DNA from: Mytilus trossulus
Lineage: Eukaryota; Mollusca; Bivalvia; Mytilida; Mytilidae
NCBI RefSeq assembly: GCF_036588685.1
Contig: NC_086375.1
Coordinates: 46,942,955 to 47,006,954 of the forward strand
Length of the DNA stretch: 64,000 nucleotides
Reading direction: 5' to 3'
Below, one piece after another: positions 47,572 through 62,500 of the stretch (position 1 is its first letter; each line of letters starts with the position of its first letter). Under the pieces are notes generated by a model that saw only the letters and a list, made by a program, of their open reading frames with translations, had not been told where the DNA came from and did not search any database. The position numbers were made by a program, and so were the translations under genes.

Positions 47572-50500
47572 TCAGCTATCCACTTCCTCTCTAGAGATGG
47601 ACTGTGCACTGAACACATTTAACTTAGTACTTGGCAAGAGTTTTGTCAACTTCTCTTTGAAGTTAACCAGACTGATATATTCTGTCAAAGATTCACTTAA
47701 AGCATCATATCCATTGTCAGAAGCTGGTAAGAATGGAATCCATTCCTGGTTGTTTTGTGTTTTCTGTTTGTTCATATCCTCACCGTCTAAGATAATGGAA
47801 GAGTTATTATTGCTTAGTATTCCCCATTCTAACTGTTGTAATGATTTAAGCTTGGATACTGTGCTTAGAGTATAGGAATTGACCTGTGCTGCAGGCTGAA
47901 ATATAAAGCAAAAATATGCATTACTATATGTATATGTATACTTCACACTTTTCTTAATTCATTAATTCATAAATGTTTGCATGTATTCATTTTTGCTACT
48001 GTTGAACAATGTTCAAAAACATACTTCAACTAATATAAATCATACATTTTTTTATGTATAGGTTTGCTCATAGTATTGAAACCATACAAGAGACTTTGTG
48101 TATAAGTGTCCATCAAAATGATTCCATGTTCCACATTTCAATATACAGCTATGTATAAGAATCTATGAATTATTTTTTAGCACTGAATTTTGAATATTTC
48201 GAAGATTACTCAAAATTTTCTACATCAATAATCTATCATGTACTTAGAAAGTTTTTTTTGGTCAACATGACTGATTTGATTATTCCTATAGCCAAGGACC
48301 ATGCCATGAATGATAATAGCATTTTGCCTTTCAAGGATATATAGAAGGAATAACAGTTTTCCAGAAAATATGAACAACCCCAAAAAGCCATATGTTAAAA
48401 GTAACCTATCCTGAATATTAAGTTCTCTAGTTTCTTGTTATTCAACTAACCTGATTTGATGTGTCTGGCCACACAGTCAGGGATTTCAGTTTCTCCAGCT
48501 TCTCTAAAGTTTTGTGTAAGTTCTCAGGTATCAGGAACTCTATTAATTCAAGGTTTTCTAGTCTGAAAAATAAGTTGTTCTGTGAAGTACCTGTAGGCAA
48601 AATATATGTAACAAGGATGTTTGCATTGTTGGGCTTTGCATTGATAAAATTGATTGATAATTTGGTGATTAATGCCATTTTCCACCACAACTTGTTATTT
48701 TTTTTAGGCCAGATTTCATTGGTGGAGGAAGCATTACCTTCAGCTAGAAAACTGGTTATCCTAATCAAACACCATTGTCAAATGCACCTGCCACCTGCTA
48801 TGTTCAAAGTTCAAACTCAAGATTACTTAGACCAATTCATATGCAATTGGCCATCATGTAATGATTCAATCATATGAAAGTTAAACAATAATATATATCA
48901 TACTATAAGGATTAATATGGTTTTATTATTCAGTGACTTTCTGAAAACTCATTTCCTTGACACTGTATGAAGATATTGTTTCAAAAAAATATTTTTCGAG
49001 AATAAAACTCTTAAGTTGGGAAATATAAGAATAGGACAGAGAAACCTCAAAACATATCACGGTAACTTACTTTGTAAGATTACTCAGAGCGTCAGGTAAA
49101 CCTGTCTCATAACTGTTTCCTCCACATTCTAATCTTAATGTCTGCAATTTTGTCAATTTACTGATCATTGAGTATGTCTGAAATGGAAAACATCATTATT
49201 TATTCAAAACTTTTCTTTCATTTTATAAGATATGTTGGCAATGCCACTTGATTAAAACCAAACAAAGTAACAGAATAAATTATAATAAACATTCCTCAGC
49301 AAAGCAAGTTTTCAAAATTTTAAAATTTATGGTATTTTTGGCAATGTTTTAATTTTAGATCATATTTTCTATGTTCAGAAGTATGGCACAAAATGTTGAT
49401 AATGGTGTAGGTCCATAAAACATATTTCCATAAAGGGGATATTCACTGTATAGAATTCTTATAAATTGGTTTGTCATTCCTTTGAATACCTATGATTTAG
49501 TTTTGACATAGCAGTTATCGGGATGGATGGCAGGGAAATAAGATTTAAAGCTAACTTTTTAAGGAAATTTATGGTTAAGTTTGGTTCTGATTAATTCAGT
49601 TGTTTCAAAGAAGGATTTTTGAAAATGTTTAAGAATAAATAAACATCTTTATATGCTAAGCAACAGCAGTAGCTAAGTTTCAATGGCACCAACATAGCAA
49701 AATAGTTATCACAAAAAATAAACAGAATACATACCTCTTGTGTCCATGCTGTACAGTCTCCTAATTCCAGATGGATCAGATTTGGTAACAATGTTAGGAA
49801 TTCTAATTCTTTATCAGATTCAAAGTCCTTTAAAGTTGTTAATGACTAAAAAAATAAAAGTATTCATTTTGAATATTATCTATTGTGTGAATATTTAATT
49901 TAAAAAGTTGAACATGTAAACACAAAAAGAAGAATATCTTTATACCTTGATATGTTGAAAAACTCAATAAATGGTCAACTAATGAATTATGAAATCTAGA
50001 TTATAGGTATGAAAACACCTTAAGAGTTGTTTTTTATACTCTAAAGACGGCTTAAAAATCAAGAATCAATACATTCTGATGAATAATAGCGTTGAAGTTA
50101 TAATTTTGTAGGAATTTTTATTGAAATTTTTGCATTTTTTTATCTCCCTTTTCAATGCAAATCTCCATAGGAATTTTAAATGGTGATTTTTTAGTCTTCC
50201 TCAAGTAAGACTGTATGGGACTTTTTTCTGTGTACATTTTGGGTATAATGCTAAAGATTAAAACTTTAAAATCTTCTGTTGCATTTACTTTAAGGTTAGG
50301 GTCAAAATTATGCTAGATTGACTGGACTATATGATCATATTTCAAAATATTTAAGTCTATACTGAAGGGTTTGATAACTATTTTAACTTAAAGAAAAAAA
50401 TGAGCAACTAAATGAGCATTCAATATTATCAATAACTGGAATCTTTTTAGTCTACTGTCAGTGTAATTAATTTAACAGAGAGATAATTCATCAATTTTCT

Positions 50501-53500
50501 GTTTATAGATAATACACCTTTTCTCCAAGGAAACCAGATAAGAATGATCAGTTGTTTTAATGGCCTATATCTCAAACTTAAAATTTTCTTGTTTCAATTT
50601 TTTTTTATTTCAGATGATTCATAATAGCTAACTTTTATAAATTAATGGTTAACAAAATTATAGATACAGTCTTCCATTGTTGTTAACTCTTTTTTAATTT
50701 ATTGAATAAACGAACTTAACTTACTAGTTTCTGCAAATGTTTTAATGATTTGAGCTCACTTATTCCACCACTAAATGAGAATGCTGGAAGAGCAAGACCA
50801 GAAATGCCTCTTAATTTCAGTAATTTTAAGTCAGATAAAGATGAAAATTTCCCTATATCTATCTTTGTTGGATTTGTCCTAAAATAAAGAGAAAACTTTG
50901 TCATATTTTGATTACAATAGCAAAAATTTAAATTTAAAATTGTACCAAAACAACCCTCCTTCTTATAAAATCTGAAACTAATATAAATATTTTGTTATTA
51001 TTTCAAAAGATAGAAATGTCTCAAAACTTATTAATCATTCCATTGAATATTTGTTATGTTTGAACTGCAGACTGTTTTCAGGTATACAACAAATTCTTAC
51101 TTTCAGTTTTTGTCTCCCTTGTTGAGAGACAATTGTACAAATTTTCATGCACAACATCAATTATAATTGTGATTTTTTTGTATATTCTCCTTTATCTAAG
51201 TTAGCTCTACAGTATGAAGTTTAAATTGAATACAGTAGACTACGTCCAATTGGATACCAAAAATGTCAGCTAAAAATATCCGATTGTTCGATATATTCAA
51301 TTAGCCGATGAACGTATATTCCTCCAAGTTTTTTTGCAAAATTGACAGACACAACCCTAAGATACCAATAGCTATTATAGCTGCTTTATTAATGGAAATT
51401 TGCAACTAATCTCAATGTTTTTTCAGGTACTAGTTCGAATAATTCGGTTGATTGAGTAATAGATCGATCAGTTGATTATAATGTATTTTGTTTATCTGTC
51501 AGTCTATTGATTTTTTAATTATGTGTTGATTATCTGAATAAAATATGTACCTCTTGAATAATGAGACTTGTTGTCTACTGTACAACCATATATATTTTAT
51601 ATCCAACTACAGTAACTAATACTCTATGATATAAGTTCTAATTTACTTAACTGCCTTTGGTAGACAACATACACAATCATAAATATTTTAGTTGCTAAGC
51701 CAGTTATGTTTTATGCAAAATCATAATCAAAATTCAAATATTATACATTATATCTTAATAACTGTCAGCTCCAATTATATATCAACACTAAGAAACCATA
51801 TTTACTGGTTATATCTGTGTAGCATTTATCTGCTTCCAAAAACCGTTAAACTTGATCAATACATATACAAGCAACTGTTAAAGTTTAAATATATTTCCTT
51901 CTTTTAAATCTGAAAGCATTAGACAACAGGGTTTACCCTTTTAAACAATGAATTGTGTGTAAATATGACAATTACTACTTTTCTGTTTTAAAGATCAATA
52001 CATACTTCATTTGTTCATTTGTGGAGTCACTAATCCATTCTGCTGTCAGGGCTTCTAACTGTGTGGTCTTCTCACATAGAGCCTGTAACACTGAACCAGG
52101 CACTGCACCAAAGTGGATTGTATGAACACAGGTAAATAGGTGGATGTTAGAAATTAGCTGGTGCCATGTTTTATTTCTATCTTCGTAATGGCTTACTCCC
52201 CGCAAATCCTGAAAAATAATAATTGTCATTAGTAAAGCTTAGCATCTGACAGTATCCTAGATAAATTCTGGGAAATGATATTTGTCATTAGTAAGCAAGA
52301 AATGTAACCTATAAATTCTACACAATGACTTTGTCATTAATTAAGTTTACAGCCTACTGTTTCATAAGAAATCTAACAAAATGATAACTATTTCTGTGTA
52401 ATTACAAAATCCAGCTGTGCCAGAGTAAGAGGGTGGAAACTTGGAAACTGTTAGTAAACTGTCATGGTAGTGGCTTTAACCTGTTATATATAAAGGAAAA
52501 GTGACTCACCAGAATTTCTACTGCTCTCCTGGAAAGATATTTAGCTGCCTTTTCCCAATCTGATATCTTCATATTTCTAAAGTTTACTTCTCTCCACTGT
52601 AAAATATGAAACATGTCAATTAAGTCTTTATGTGATTTAGCTTTTTGTTGGAACATAATGCATTGGGATATGGTGTATTAATACAAGTCACAAAATTCAT
52701 GAAACCTGGAAACCCCTAATCAAGTTCAAGTGACAATGATTTTATTGCTGTAATTCATCTCAAAGACAAACTCTGGCTGTAATGGCAGAGAAAAAGTAAT
52801 TTCAAGATGGAAGTTAGTTTCAGTTTTATACTTTTCCACATATTTTGACCATTACAATAAACAACTTACTATTTAAACCATAGAATTATTACTTAAACAT
52901 TGAAAAATCTTATGTCGATTTCCTTATGTTTAGAATTCAATTTTCCTTAGAGTTTCCATGTGCGGATGCTATATGCTGCACAAGAAACGTAAGAAACATT
53001 AAGGCATGTCCCACATAGGATTAAGATTGTCTTTAAGGTGGTACCCAACACTTTAACTAAAATTAATTTGGCTCGTTTAATTTTCATAAAATTTTGCCAA
53101 AGTATTTACTTTGACCCTTTAACAAAAATATAAAAATTTCAAAAACTTTTAACCAACCGTTTTGTCAGAAAAATTACACTGGTTATATAGCAGTTTGACA
53201 AACACCAATTTTGATCATTGAGAAGCTTACTATTACCGTAACAACATAACGTCATTAAAACGTTCTGATGATTTTACAGAGTTATCTCCCTGTAGTGTTA
53301 GGTACCACCTTAAGAGGGAATGTTTTCTTTGTGTTGTGTTTCTTTTCAGTATATGAGAGCTGAAAGTTGACTGATATCTTGAATAGTAATGAACTAACAT
53401 AGAAATGAAATTAAGAATTTGAGATTTAGTTATCTGAGTATTTCAGGGCTCACACTACTTCAGAATCATAGGGAGAAGTGACTTCTCTTTTTGAAACTGA

Positions 53501-56500
53501 TAGGGAGAAGTGGTGAGATTTGAAAGAGAAGTACTCATTCGCAGGGTGCGCTACACTTTTTGGATTTTACTGTAGTATAAAAGGTCATTTGTAGATAATG
53601 TTCTTTTTATATTGTTCAATTCATATCTGAGTATTCATCAATTAAAGTAACATTTCAAATTAAAAGTTGTTTAAATTTTACTATGGTCCTTATTGTGAGA
53701 AACTACCAACTAAATGTCTAGCACTAAAAAATATTTTTTTTTTTTTAAAAAGGTAACGAATTTTTAATATATCAATTACAATTAAATTAAAAACTATCTT
53801 GTGTATAAAATCAGTGTTTCTCATCAAAAGATATATGAAGGTAAGCTGGGCCATAATATATTGATATTAGTGTAATAGTCTAAGAGTTAAGCAACTTTAC
53901 AATAGTTTACAACAATCCATATAAATTATAGGGAATTATATACACCAATCAATGATGAGTTTATTTAGATGTAACCAAAAGTCTTTTAATAGTGTGGAAT
54001 ACGTAATTTTTCCTTTTGGGATCAATATTCTTCTGTCAGCTGTTCAATCTGTAGTAATTTTTGTAAAAATACGGATTTCGTTCATAGTTGGTCCGTTTCC
54101 AATCCGTAGTTTAGAAATCGGACGGACGATTACAAGAAAATTTACAAACATAAACGATGTTTGACAAGTTATTTGGAAAGGATCATGACGTTTTTAATGC
54201 AATAAATGGATTGAACATTTACTTGGGGCAACTTTTATCAAGTTTAAATGAAGTAACAAACTTATTTTGCAGCGGAAAGTTAGGTTGATGTACGTTTTCG
54301 AGTAACAAGCACCGGAACTTTCGGAAGTGCACCAAGTGATAAAAAGTTGTATTTTTATCAAATAACTTGCTACACACTGCAGAAAACGATGCTTCAAACT
54401 CATTTCATAAGATTAATAATCGTTTCTGTCTAAATTTCGTTAATTATCAATAAAAAGTTGATGTTTCATCAACTTGGTAAAAATGTCCGATGACGGAAGC
54501 GACTGAAAGCGAGTATTGTAAACAACAGGGCGACTTGTCTTCGCTTTTGGGGGTCGGGGAAAGCGAAGTGACGGTCGGGAAGGCGACTTCTTCGCCCAAG
54601 TCGCTGGTAGCGTGAGCCCTGTATTTGTATATCTTGCACTTACAAAAATGTATAAAGTTGTTGTAAATTAAAGCACTAAGAAGATATACATTACCATGCC
54701 CAGTACCAGTACAATTCATCAGAAATAAAACTTACCAAACATGGATGCATTACTAATTTTCTCCATGTCCTACAAACAGAAGCAACCCTGAAAACAAAAA
54801 ATACAAAAAAAATTTAATGAAAATATAACAAAATATCAGAAATTGACCCAAAAATAACATACAAATACAAATTATCTTCAATATTTACACTAAAGGGCCT
54901 AAATTAGCATTATCAACAGATATATTCCTTTTTAATAATGTTTAAATAAAACTAAATAGATGTAGGAAGATGTGGTGTGAGTGCCAATGAGACAACTCTC
55001 CATCCAAACTGTATCATATATATGATACTGATTCATTAATGATTTATATAATCATAATTCACCAATTACTAATCTACATTTTTTGGGTTTATATATATCT
55101 TAAAAAAGAAAACTATATGCTGATTTAAAAATTCACCCATGTCAGAAGTGGAATTGTTTTTTTTCAACTTTTATGTAGTGCAGGTGGTAGTGTAGGTAAG
55201 TTAATGTCCTTTTTGTTGTTTCATTTTGCTTGACATCATTCTTATTGGTAATCTTGTATAAATGCAAACCTTTGAATATCGAGGAATAGAGAAGATTTTG
55301 CACTTAATCTTGAATTTTTAATCTGAAAAGATCCTTCGTTTATAAAGATTATGTGATTTTGGTTATTTACTTTCTTTGGTTCATACTATATATTTTATAT
55401 TGCCATGCCATAAATGCAAGAAATCAGTCTTTTTTTCTTTTTTTTTATCTTATTCTTTGTAGCTTGCTATGTACAAAATAATATATTTTTTTTTTTATTT
55501 GGAGCATAAATACAAAATATTCCTTACCTGAAAAGATCTCTAACATTCAGATAATTGAATATTAATAACATGCAGTCAAAACCTCCATATAATGACTGGA
55601 TAAAACAACTTGCTGGATTAATACCAGATTTAAATTGTCTAGTTTTAGGAGACTCAGTTGGTGTTTCTGCCAAAGTACGACTAGAATTTGGGACTATCGT
55701 TGGAAGCTGCCCACTACCACAATCTGTATCTAAACTCAATGTTTTATCATTTGTAACAGTCACACTCAATTTGGCTGTTTCTCCTGTATTGACGGGGAAA
55801 GTATTTTTAGGTAGAAACAGTTTAAGTCCTTGCGCAGTGTGTAAAAAAGAGGATGGCGGCACTGTCACTTGTGTGTTGTTAATTTTCAGAGACACAGGTT
55901 GAGTCAAATTCAAACGTTTGATAACTGCAGGTGGAAGTGTGAGTAACTGTCCTTGTTTGTTAGTTTCACTTTGTTTGACCCCATTCATATCAAGTCCTGA
56001 TGGTGTATGAGATTTTGTTCCTGGAGCAGCAATAAGACGTGGAGGCTGTAATGATACTGGTGATGATATGGACAGTTGTGGAGTTGGAGCTGGTTTACTG
56101 AAATCTTGAACTATCGGTGCCACAGGTTTCAATGAAGGATATACCATTGGTCGTACGGCAGCTCCTGGTATAGAGTTGTAGACCATTGGGGCAGGAATAC
56201 TACCCATCGGAAGACTTGTACGAAAGAGTGAACTTGATATCAATGGTCCAGATGTTGTAACAGGTATATACATCATCTGGGTGGTGGTAGAAGCAGTCAG
56301 AGGTGGCTTCTGTAATCCTTCTTTCAATACAGGATATTTTAAGCTTGATTGATTTTGATTAATATCTGATGCTTTCCTCTCTAGAAAATCTCTAACGTTT
56401 CCAAGGACACTACTACTAGCTCCACTACCTGGTAATTCATTCTCATAAGGATCAAATGGTTCTTTTTTAATCTTCACATTTCCGCCAGAACTTGTTGTTG

Positions 56501-59500
56501 AGGATGGAGATACTGTTGCAACTGATGTGGAAGAGTTCAAGTTTGTTGTGTTAGATAATGCTTTAGTTAAAATTTTATTTAACGGCAAATAACCAGAGGT
56601 TGGAGTCAATTTTGGGGCTACATTTACAGGTGTTAACCTGGGCCCTGGTGTTATATTGACACAGTTTAACAAAGCTGGAGACTGTACATTCATCAAACCA
56701 TCAGGTCCAGGGGAACAAGCCTTGTTGATACATCTCTAAAAAAAAACAACAGGAAAATGTTTGAATCTTGTCAAGTTGTAAAGTTAAATCTTTTAATGTA
56801 TGAAAATAAGGAATATCAATTGCATTATACACAAAGGTTTTCTATATTTGGCATCACTCTCATTTTTTAATGTCTTCCTTGAGGGAATTTTTCATATGGA
56901 AATTGATTTTGAGAATAATCTATTTGAATTTATCAGATATATAGTTAATAAAAATGTTCATAAATTTCAACTATCAACTTAAGCTTCATCTCAAAACTAA
57001 TGGTGAACGGGATTATACATCAAAAGTTCACGTAAAATTTTGAACTCAGAATAGAAAATATCTGACGCCACAAATGTACGACTTCAAAGGTTTAAGCGGT
57101 AAATATTTCCAAAAAGTGATAAGGTGTATTGTATACAAGTTTGAACATTAAAATCATGTTTTAAAAAATTGCACATGTTTTCAATACTTTGAAAAATCAA
57201 AACTATTACATATGAGTTGGAACAGGAAACGTGAATCTGTGTTGTAGTAATTTATATTATCAAATGTCTCCTTACTTACCAAACATATAAATGAGTCAAC
57301 AGTTTGGCCCAGATTTACACATTTAGGATGGAACATACAAAGACAGACATTACACTGCAATGTTGGAGGCTGACCGGTCAGTCCTGGACAGTTTAAGTTA
57401 CATAGTGTTTCCAGTTTGTTCCTATAAAAAATATACATTTCATTAAGTAGATACATTTTAATGACATTATAAAATTCATTGTCCCAGGATGAAAGGTGAT
57501 CAATTCTAGCCAGATAAAGTGTCAAGTCATTTTTGTTTTCTTTCCTGACATTGAAAACAATAATTACCTTACGTTAAATAACATACTTGTAAATATTTTT
57601 ATATAAACTGTTTCAATAAAATCTTTTTTTCCCTTCTTTTTGAAAGTTTTTTACATTTTGAATGGGATGCTACTGAAAAGTACACAATCAAAAAGTGTTG
57701 AAAACACCACAATGTTTTAAAAACACCTTTTACAACTTAAATAACAATTACAACTTACCTTTCTGACCTCTCCGGACTAACTGCTGCCTTAAATGATTTC
57801 TGTGTTGTACTCTTCCTAGCTGTACCCTTTGATTTAAAAAACTTCTTTTTTGGTGGTGACATAGAAGGAGAAGTTCTAGTCTCTTCTAATGTCGGAGGGC
57901 ATTCTGGGAAGGTTGCCTCTTTAGCAGCCTCTTTATCTTGTTCGTCAGGGTCAACAGGTTCTGTCTTTATCTGCAGCTGCATTTCTGACATAAATGGTAC
58001 TTTTTCATCTTTCTTATCCTCCTTCTCTATTGTAGGTACCCCATCTTTTGTCTGTTTTATAATGATAGTAGATATTGCTGGTCTTCCAGGTCCAACAGAA
58101 TGTTTTCTCTTTCTACCTCTTGGTGACTTAGTTATTACTGATGGACTTTCTGTATCACTGGAGGCCCCATTGAAAGGAATAGCAGGCTCATCAGAATCCT
58201 TCTCTATAACAATTTCTGGCTTTTTCTTTCCTATTTTTAGTGGTTTGCCAGCATTTCTTACACTTTCAAATGGTGCACTACTGATAGGAGTTTTTATAAA
58301 GGAAAAATTGTTTTCTGTAAGGTCTGAAATCTTGTGTTGTCTCACTAAAAAATATGTAAACATAATTATTGTGGATATTTATTTATTATGGGATACATGG
58401 TTTTGGTGGGTATAGAAAGATAAACCACACATTATAAAAAAATAATGAATACAAACTGTCTATAGGCTTTTACTGCACATTTCTGCAAAACCCAAGAAAT
58501 AAAACATCCATGAAAATACAATTGTTCCTCAATCCAACAATTTGTATCCTCTAAATTAAATGAATCCACACTAAAGGGGATCATTATTGTTTTAAGTTTG
58601 GCACTCAGTAATTTTTGCTAAAATACATGGTGTCCAACAGACCATAAAGTTGTTTCATGGGCAAAGAATTCCTCTCAAGCCAGTGTAAGTGTCTGTCTTA
58701 AAAATAAATTGGTCTTCATGTTGAAGACTTCTATGTGTCTTTGAGATGAAGAACAGCAATAAAAACGCTGTGCCTGTTCTTTTTGTGTTTATTTTGCTGT
58801 GCATGAACTGATTTGTGTCCTTGTTGAATTCCTCATATCCTATGTGTTCCTATTACATATTACAAGTCACCACTGTCAAGCTGCAGACCTAATAGAAGTT
58901 ATTTCGATTACTGATAAAAATATTAAGTTTATTCAACATATTGAAACATTCAAAGTATTAAAAATTAGGAAGTAGGTGTCTGGCATATATATAAAACTGC
59001 TCAATTCCTACAACTCTTCACTGTCAAGCAGCTGACCAAATATGAAGTCATTCTGATTAGAAGTGCGTGCTAAAAGTGTGACAAAAAACATATTTTTTAT
59101 GTACAAGTTGATTGGTAAATACAAAATGTATAAATATATACATCACCAAAGCATTTTATTTTATCCTGCAGAGTTCAAAATGTTATCTCTGACCTTGATG
59201 ACACAAAGAATGTACAAATATAAATTATATTTTTCAGTTCATCTTTCTATCATACTTACAGTGAGCTGAAACTTCTACCATGGATCTCTACAAATAAACA
59301 AAATTAGTATGGCGTTCATTATCACTGAACTAGTATATATTTGTTTAGGGGCCAACTGAAGGACGCCTCCGGGTGCGGGAATTTCTCGCTACATTGAAGA
59401 CCTGTTGGTGACCTTCTGCTGTTGTGTTTTTTTTTTATTTTGGTCGGGTTGTTGTCTCTTTGACACATTCCCCATTTCCATTCTCAATTTTAAAGTTCAA

Positions 59501-62500
59501 AATGTATATTCTTCTATTTCTTTATATATTGGTATCAATCTTTAGTTTGAATGTTGTTAAAATGTCAGCATTTGAAAGTTTAAATGTCACTTCCAAAAAA
59601 CACATTACTTTAAAATAAATTATTAAAATATTAACAGTAATAGCTGCCCTATACTGGATTTAGATATTTCAGTTTTACACTGGAAACTCCACACTAAATT
59701 TATGACATAAGGGAAGATTTTTTGTTTCCTGTTATTTGATTTTACTTTTTTGGATGGTGATGCTCCTTTGGCACCATCTTACGGTGTTTCGCATCTTGTT
59801 CCCTATGTTGTGTTATTAATGTAATCAAATATTTTATGTTCAGTAGCCATTTTATTCCAGAAAAGTACACTGGATTCATTGTAACATTTTCAAATTTTAG
59901 AGACATGTGAACACCCAGTTTATACACAGCTATAACTTAGTTGTGACATGATTCTCTTGAGTTTAAACATATTTTATCGTTCAAAATTACAAAATATTTA
60001 CAACTTAGAACGTTCTTCTCCAAAAAAGAGTGAATTCTTTTTAAATTACATGTTATACAAAATGGAAACAGGAGGCCCAGTGGTGTTTTGATTATAAGCA
60101 CTAAAATACTGTGTTTGTGATAGCCATGCTGTACAGATGTCATATTTTCTGAGTACAGGTAGATATTTGACTTACCAATTTCTTACCAACAGGAGGTTTA
60201 TAATATACGTCGGCAGGCCTTCTCTTGTTATCATCAAATGTATTTCTTACTACAATCTCTCTTGTCCATCCTAAGAAAAAAATACAGCAAGTTTATAGGG
60301 TTTGGTTGATTTATTTATTTTTGTGGGTACCAATCTTTGTGGATAAAGGAAAACTTGTATGTTTGTGGATTATTAATTTTGTGGTTTTGCCAAGGTCTGT
60401 ATATATACAAGCTTACAGAAAATGTGTCATTCATTGAACATTTAATTTCCTGGTTTACCGGTACCCATGAAATCCACGAATATTGGCATCTAACAAACAA
60501 TAATGAATCTATGTATACCGAGTCTCAAATGCGAATTATGTATAAATTTTGGGAGGGGTAAAATTAATTAGACTGCTAGCAGCTAGAAAACTTCTTGTTT
60601 ATAATAATAGTAATTTTAAAAGTGATTTTTTTGAACAATGCTAAATGCCTTTTTTTCATAACCAGGCCAGCAGCTCATTTGTGATGGAAAATAAGTTTTG
60701 TTTTCGTGTTCAAATTCTAATGACTTTTTTTTTGTTATCTGCAATTCAAAAAAATAAATTTGTTCAATGTTAGATATAAATGTAAATTTTTTCGCATTTG
60801 GTTCCCATTTTTTTAGGGCTCTTTAAACAAATGTTAAACATTACTCCTCTCAACTTTCTGAGCCTTACACAAACAATTTTTTTTGCATTGACCTTTTATA
60901 GTATATTGGTTAGATTTGGGCATTAGTGAAAATGTTTATCAGTGGAATAATTTATGTTTCCCAACAACAACTATACACTTATTTAAGTATACAAACCATA
61001 TTCTCCTGGAAGTTCTAATGATTTAATATCAAGGTTGGGATATTTTGGCTTCTTCAGAGGTGTCCCTACAAAATAAAACCAATCATGTTTTTAATTGAAT
61101 AATTAATTGAACATGATGAAGTACCGGTATATAGAACGATAGAAATTTATAGACAGGTACAACAAGTAACTTTGTATAACAATTGTGAATGGTGAACACA
61201 TAATAGAAAAATATATGAAAATAATTGTCATGATTATCATGATTATGATGGTTTTTTTTTTTTGTAAAAGACATGATTATAGTGCAAACTTTTGTGTACC
61301 CATCAATTCAATAATGTGGTAATAAACTGCAATCAACTGATTTTGTAAGTTATGGTAAACATTAGACCTACCAGTAATGTTATTTAATTAAAGGTAAAGG
61401 TGAACAACTAACCAACCTTTAGGCTTATACTTTTAATATAGGGACTTCATTTAAATCATCAAACATACGGTCCGAGTACACAGTTATCGTCCTTTGATTT
61501 TCGTTGTCCACAAATATAGTCCTTAATGTGGACAGTGTGTTACTTGCCCATTTTTTTTATACCCCTTCCAAATTTAATTCTCCATGTTTTATGCCTCATA
61601 TAGCAAGTAGGGGGGTGAAATGACACTGTAAAAAAATTTGGGTCATAAATATTTAGGTAAAGTAGTGATTAGGTCCAGCTGAAAAAGGTCAAAAATTAGC
61701 ACTTCGGAAGCTGTCAAAAGATTTCAAGACCCCCTTAACACAAAATTGTCCATATTTTGAGTTAGAGCTGATGAAGTTTTCTATAATTTTGATATAATTT
61801 GTCCCAAAAGTAGTACAACATACTGTAAAAATGTTATTGAGAAAGCGCAGGTGGGTTTTTTTTTATTTACATTTATTGTCTAAAAGAAATGCACTACGAA
61901 ATAACTGTGTACTCGGACCATACAATGTAGAAGTCCGATGATACTTTCAATTAATGTACAAGTGAAATCCTTGTTTCACACAGAATCATACTACACAAAT
62001 TTAAAGCTACTATTTTAGTATGACAAAATAAACATTTACATACACATAGTTCTCGGTGATGAGTTATTTTGATCTTGATGTGCCAAACACAGCGAAATTG
62101 CATTTACCCGTAAACATACCTATAGCTATACTTGTATTCGGTGAGCCAGTTCTACTTCTGCTTGTTGTAGTAGTAATAATAGTCGCATCAGATAATTGTT
62201 TAGCTTGCTTTGTTCTTGATTCTCTCATAAATCTCTGTGCTCTCATGTCATCCTTTGGGTTATAATCAGGATCAGCCTCAAACTCACTAGTGTAAATATT
62301 GTCAGTTTTAGGTGTTCGACTTCTTTTTCCTCTTCCAAAAACATCCTCTGGCCTCAAGATATCTTTGTCATTGATAATGATTCCCATTTCAGCATCTTCT
62401 AATTCATGAGGAGTTTTTGACAGGAACTGACTAAATTCTGTTTCACCAGTCGATGAATCTAACTCTGCAGAAATATCTTTTTTCTCATTTTCATCTTTAG

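Larger units (their letters stand above)
54736..55625 (-). other. F-box of the MBD protein (end of exon 7 and exon 8)
   Basis: From FDCMLLIFNYLNVRDLF (exon 7) into RVASVCRTWRKLVMHPCL (exon 8), closing with WREVNF at the start of exon 9. This matches the F-box pattern LxxIFxYLxxxDLxxxxxVCRxWxxLxxxxxLW. Leucine-rich repeats follow directly, as in FBXL proteins. Confidence 0.9.
58295..61040 (-). other. MBD domain of the MBD protein (exons 2-5)
   Basis: The domain is spread over four exons: GEYGWTREIVVRN, then DVYYKPPVGKKLRSMVEVSA, then ISDLTENNFSFIK. Arg447 and Arg471 correspond to the two arginine fingers that read methyl-CpG (Arg111 and Arg133 of MeCP2), and Asp459 to the Asp of the DVYY box (Asp121). 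The trailing NFSF matches the end of BAZ2-type and MeCP2-type MBDs. The residues needed for methyl-CpG binding are therefore present. Confidence 0.85.

Noticed and set aside
48442-48768. 108-codon minus-strand frame starting at 48768
   Set aside because: Only 48451-48562 is coding (exon 14); the part upstream of the acceptor at 48563 is intron.
55555-55902. 115-codon plus-strand frame, and those at 58062-58415 and 63034-63333
   Set aside because: They are antisense shadows of exons 7, 5 and 1 of the MBD gene.
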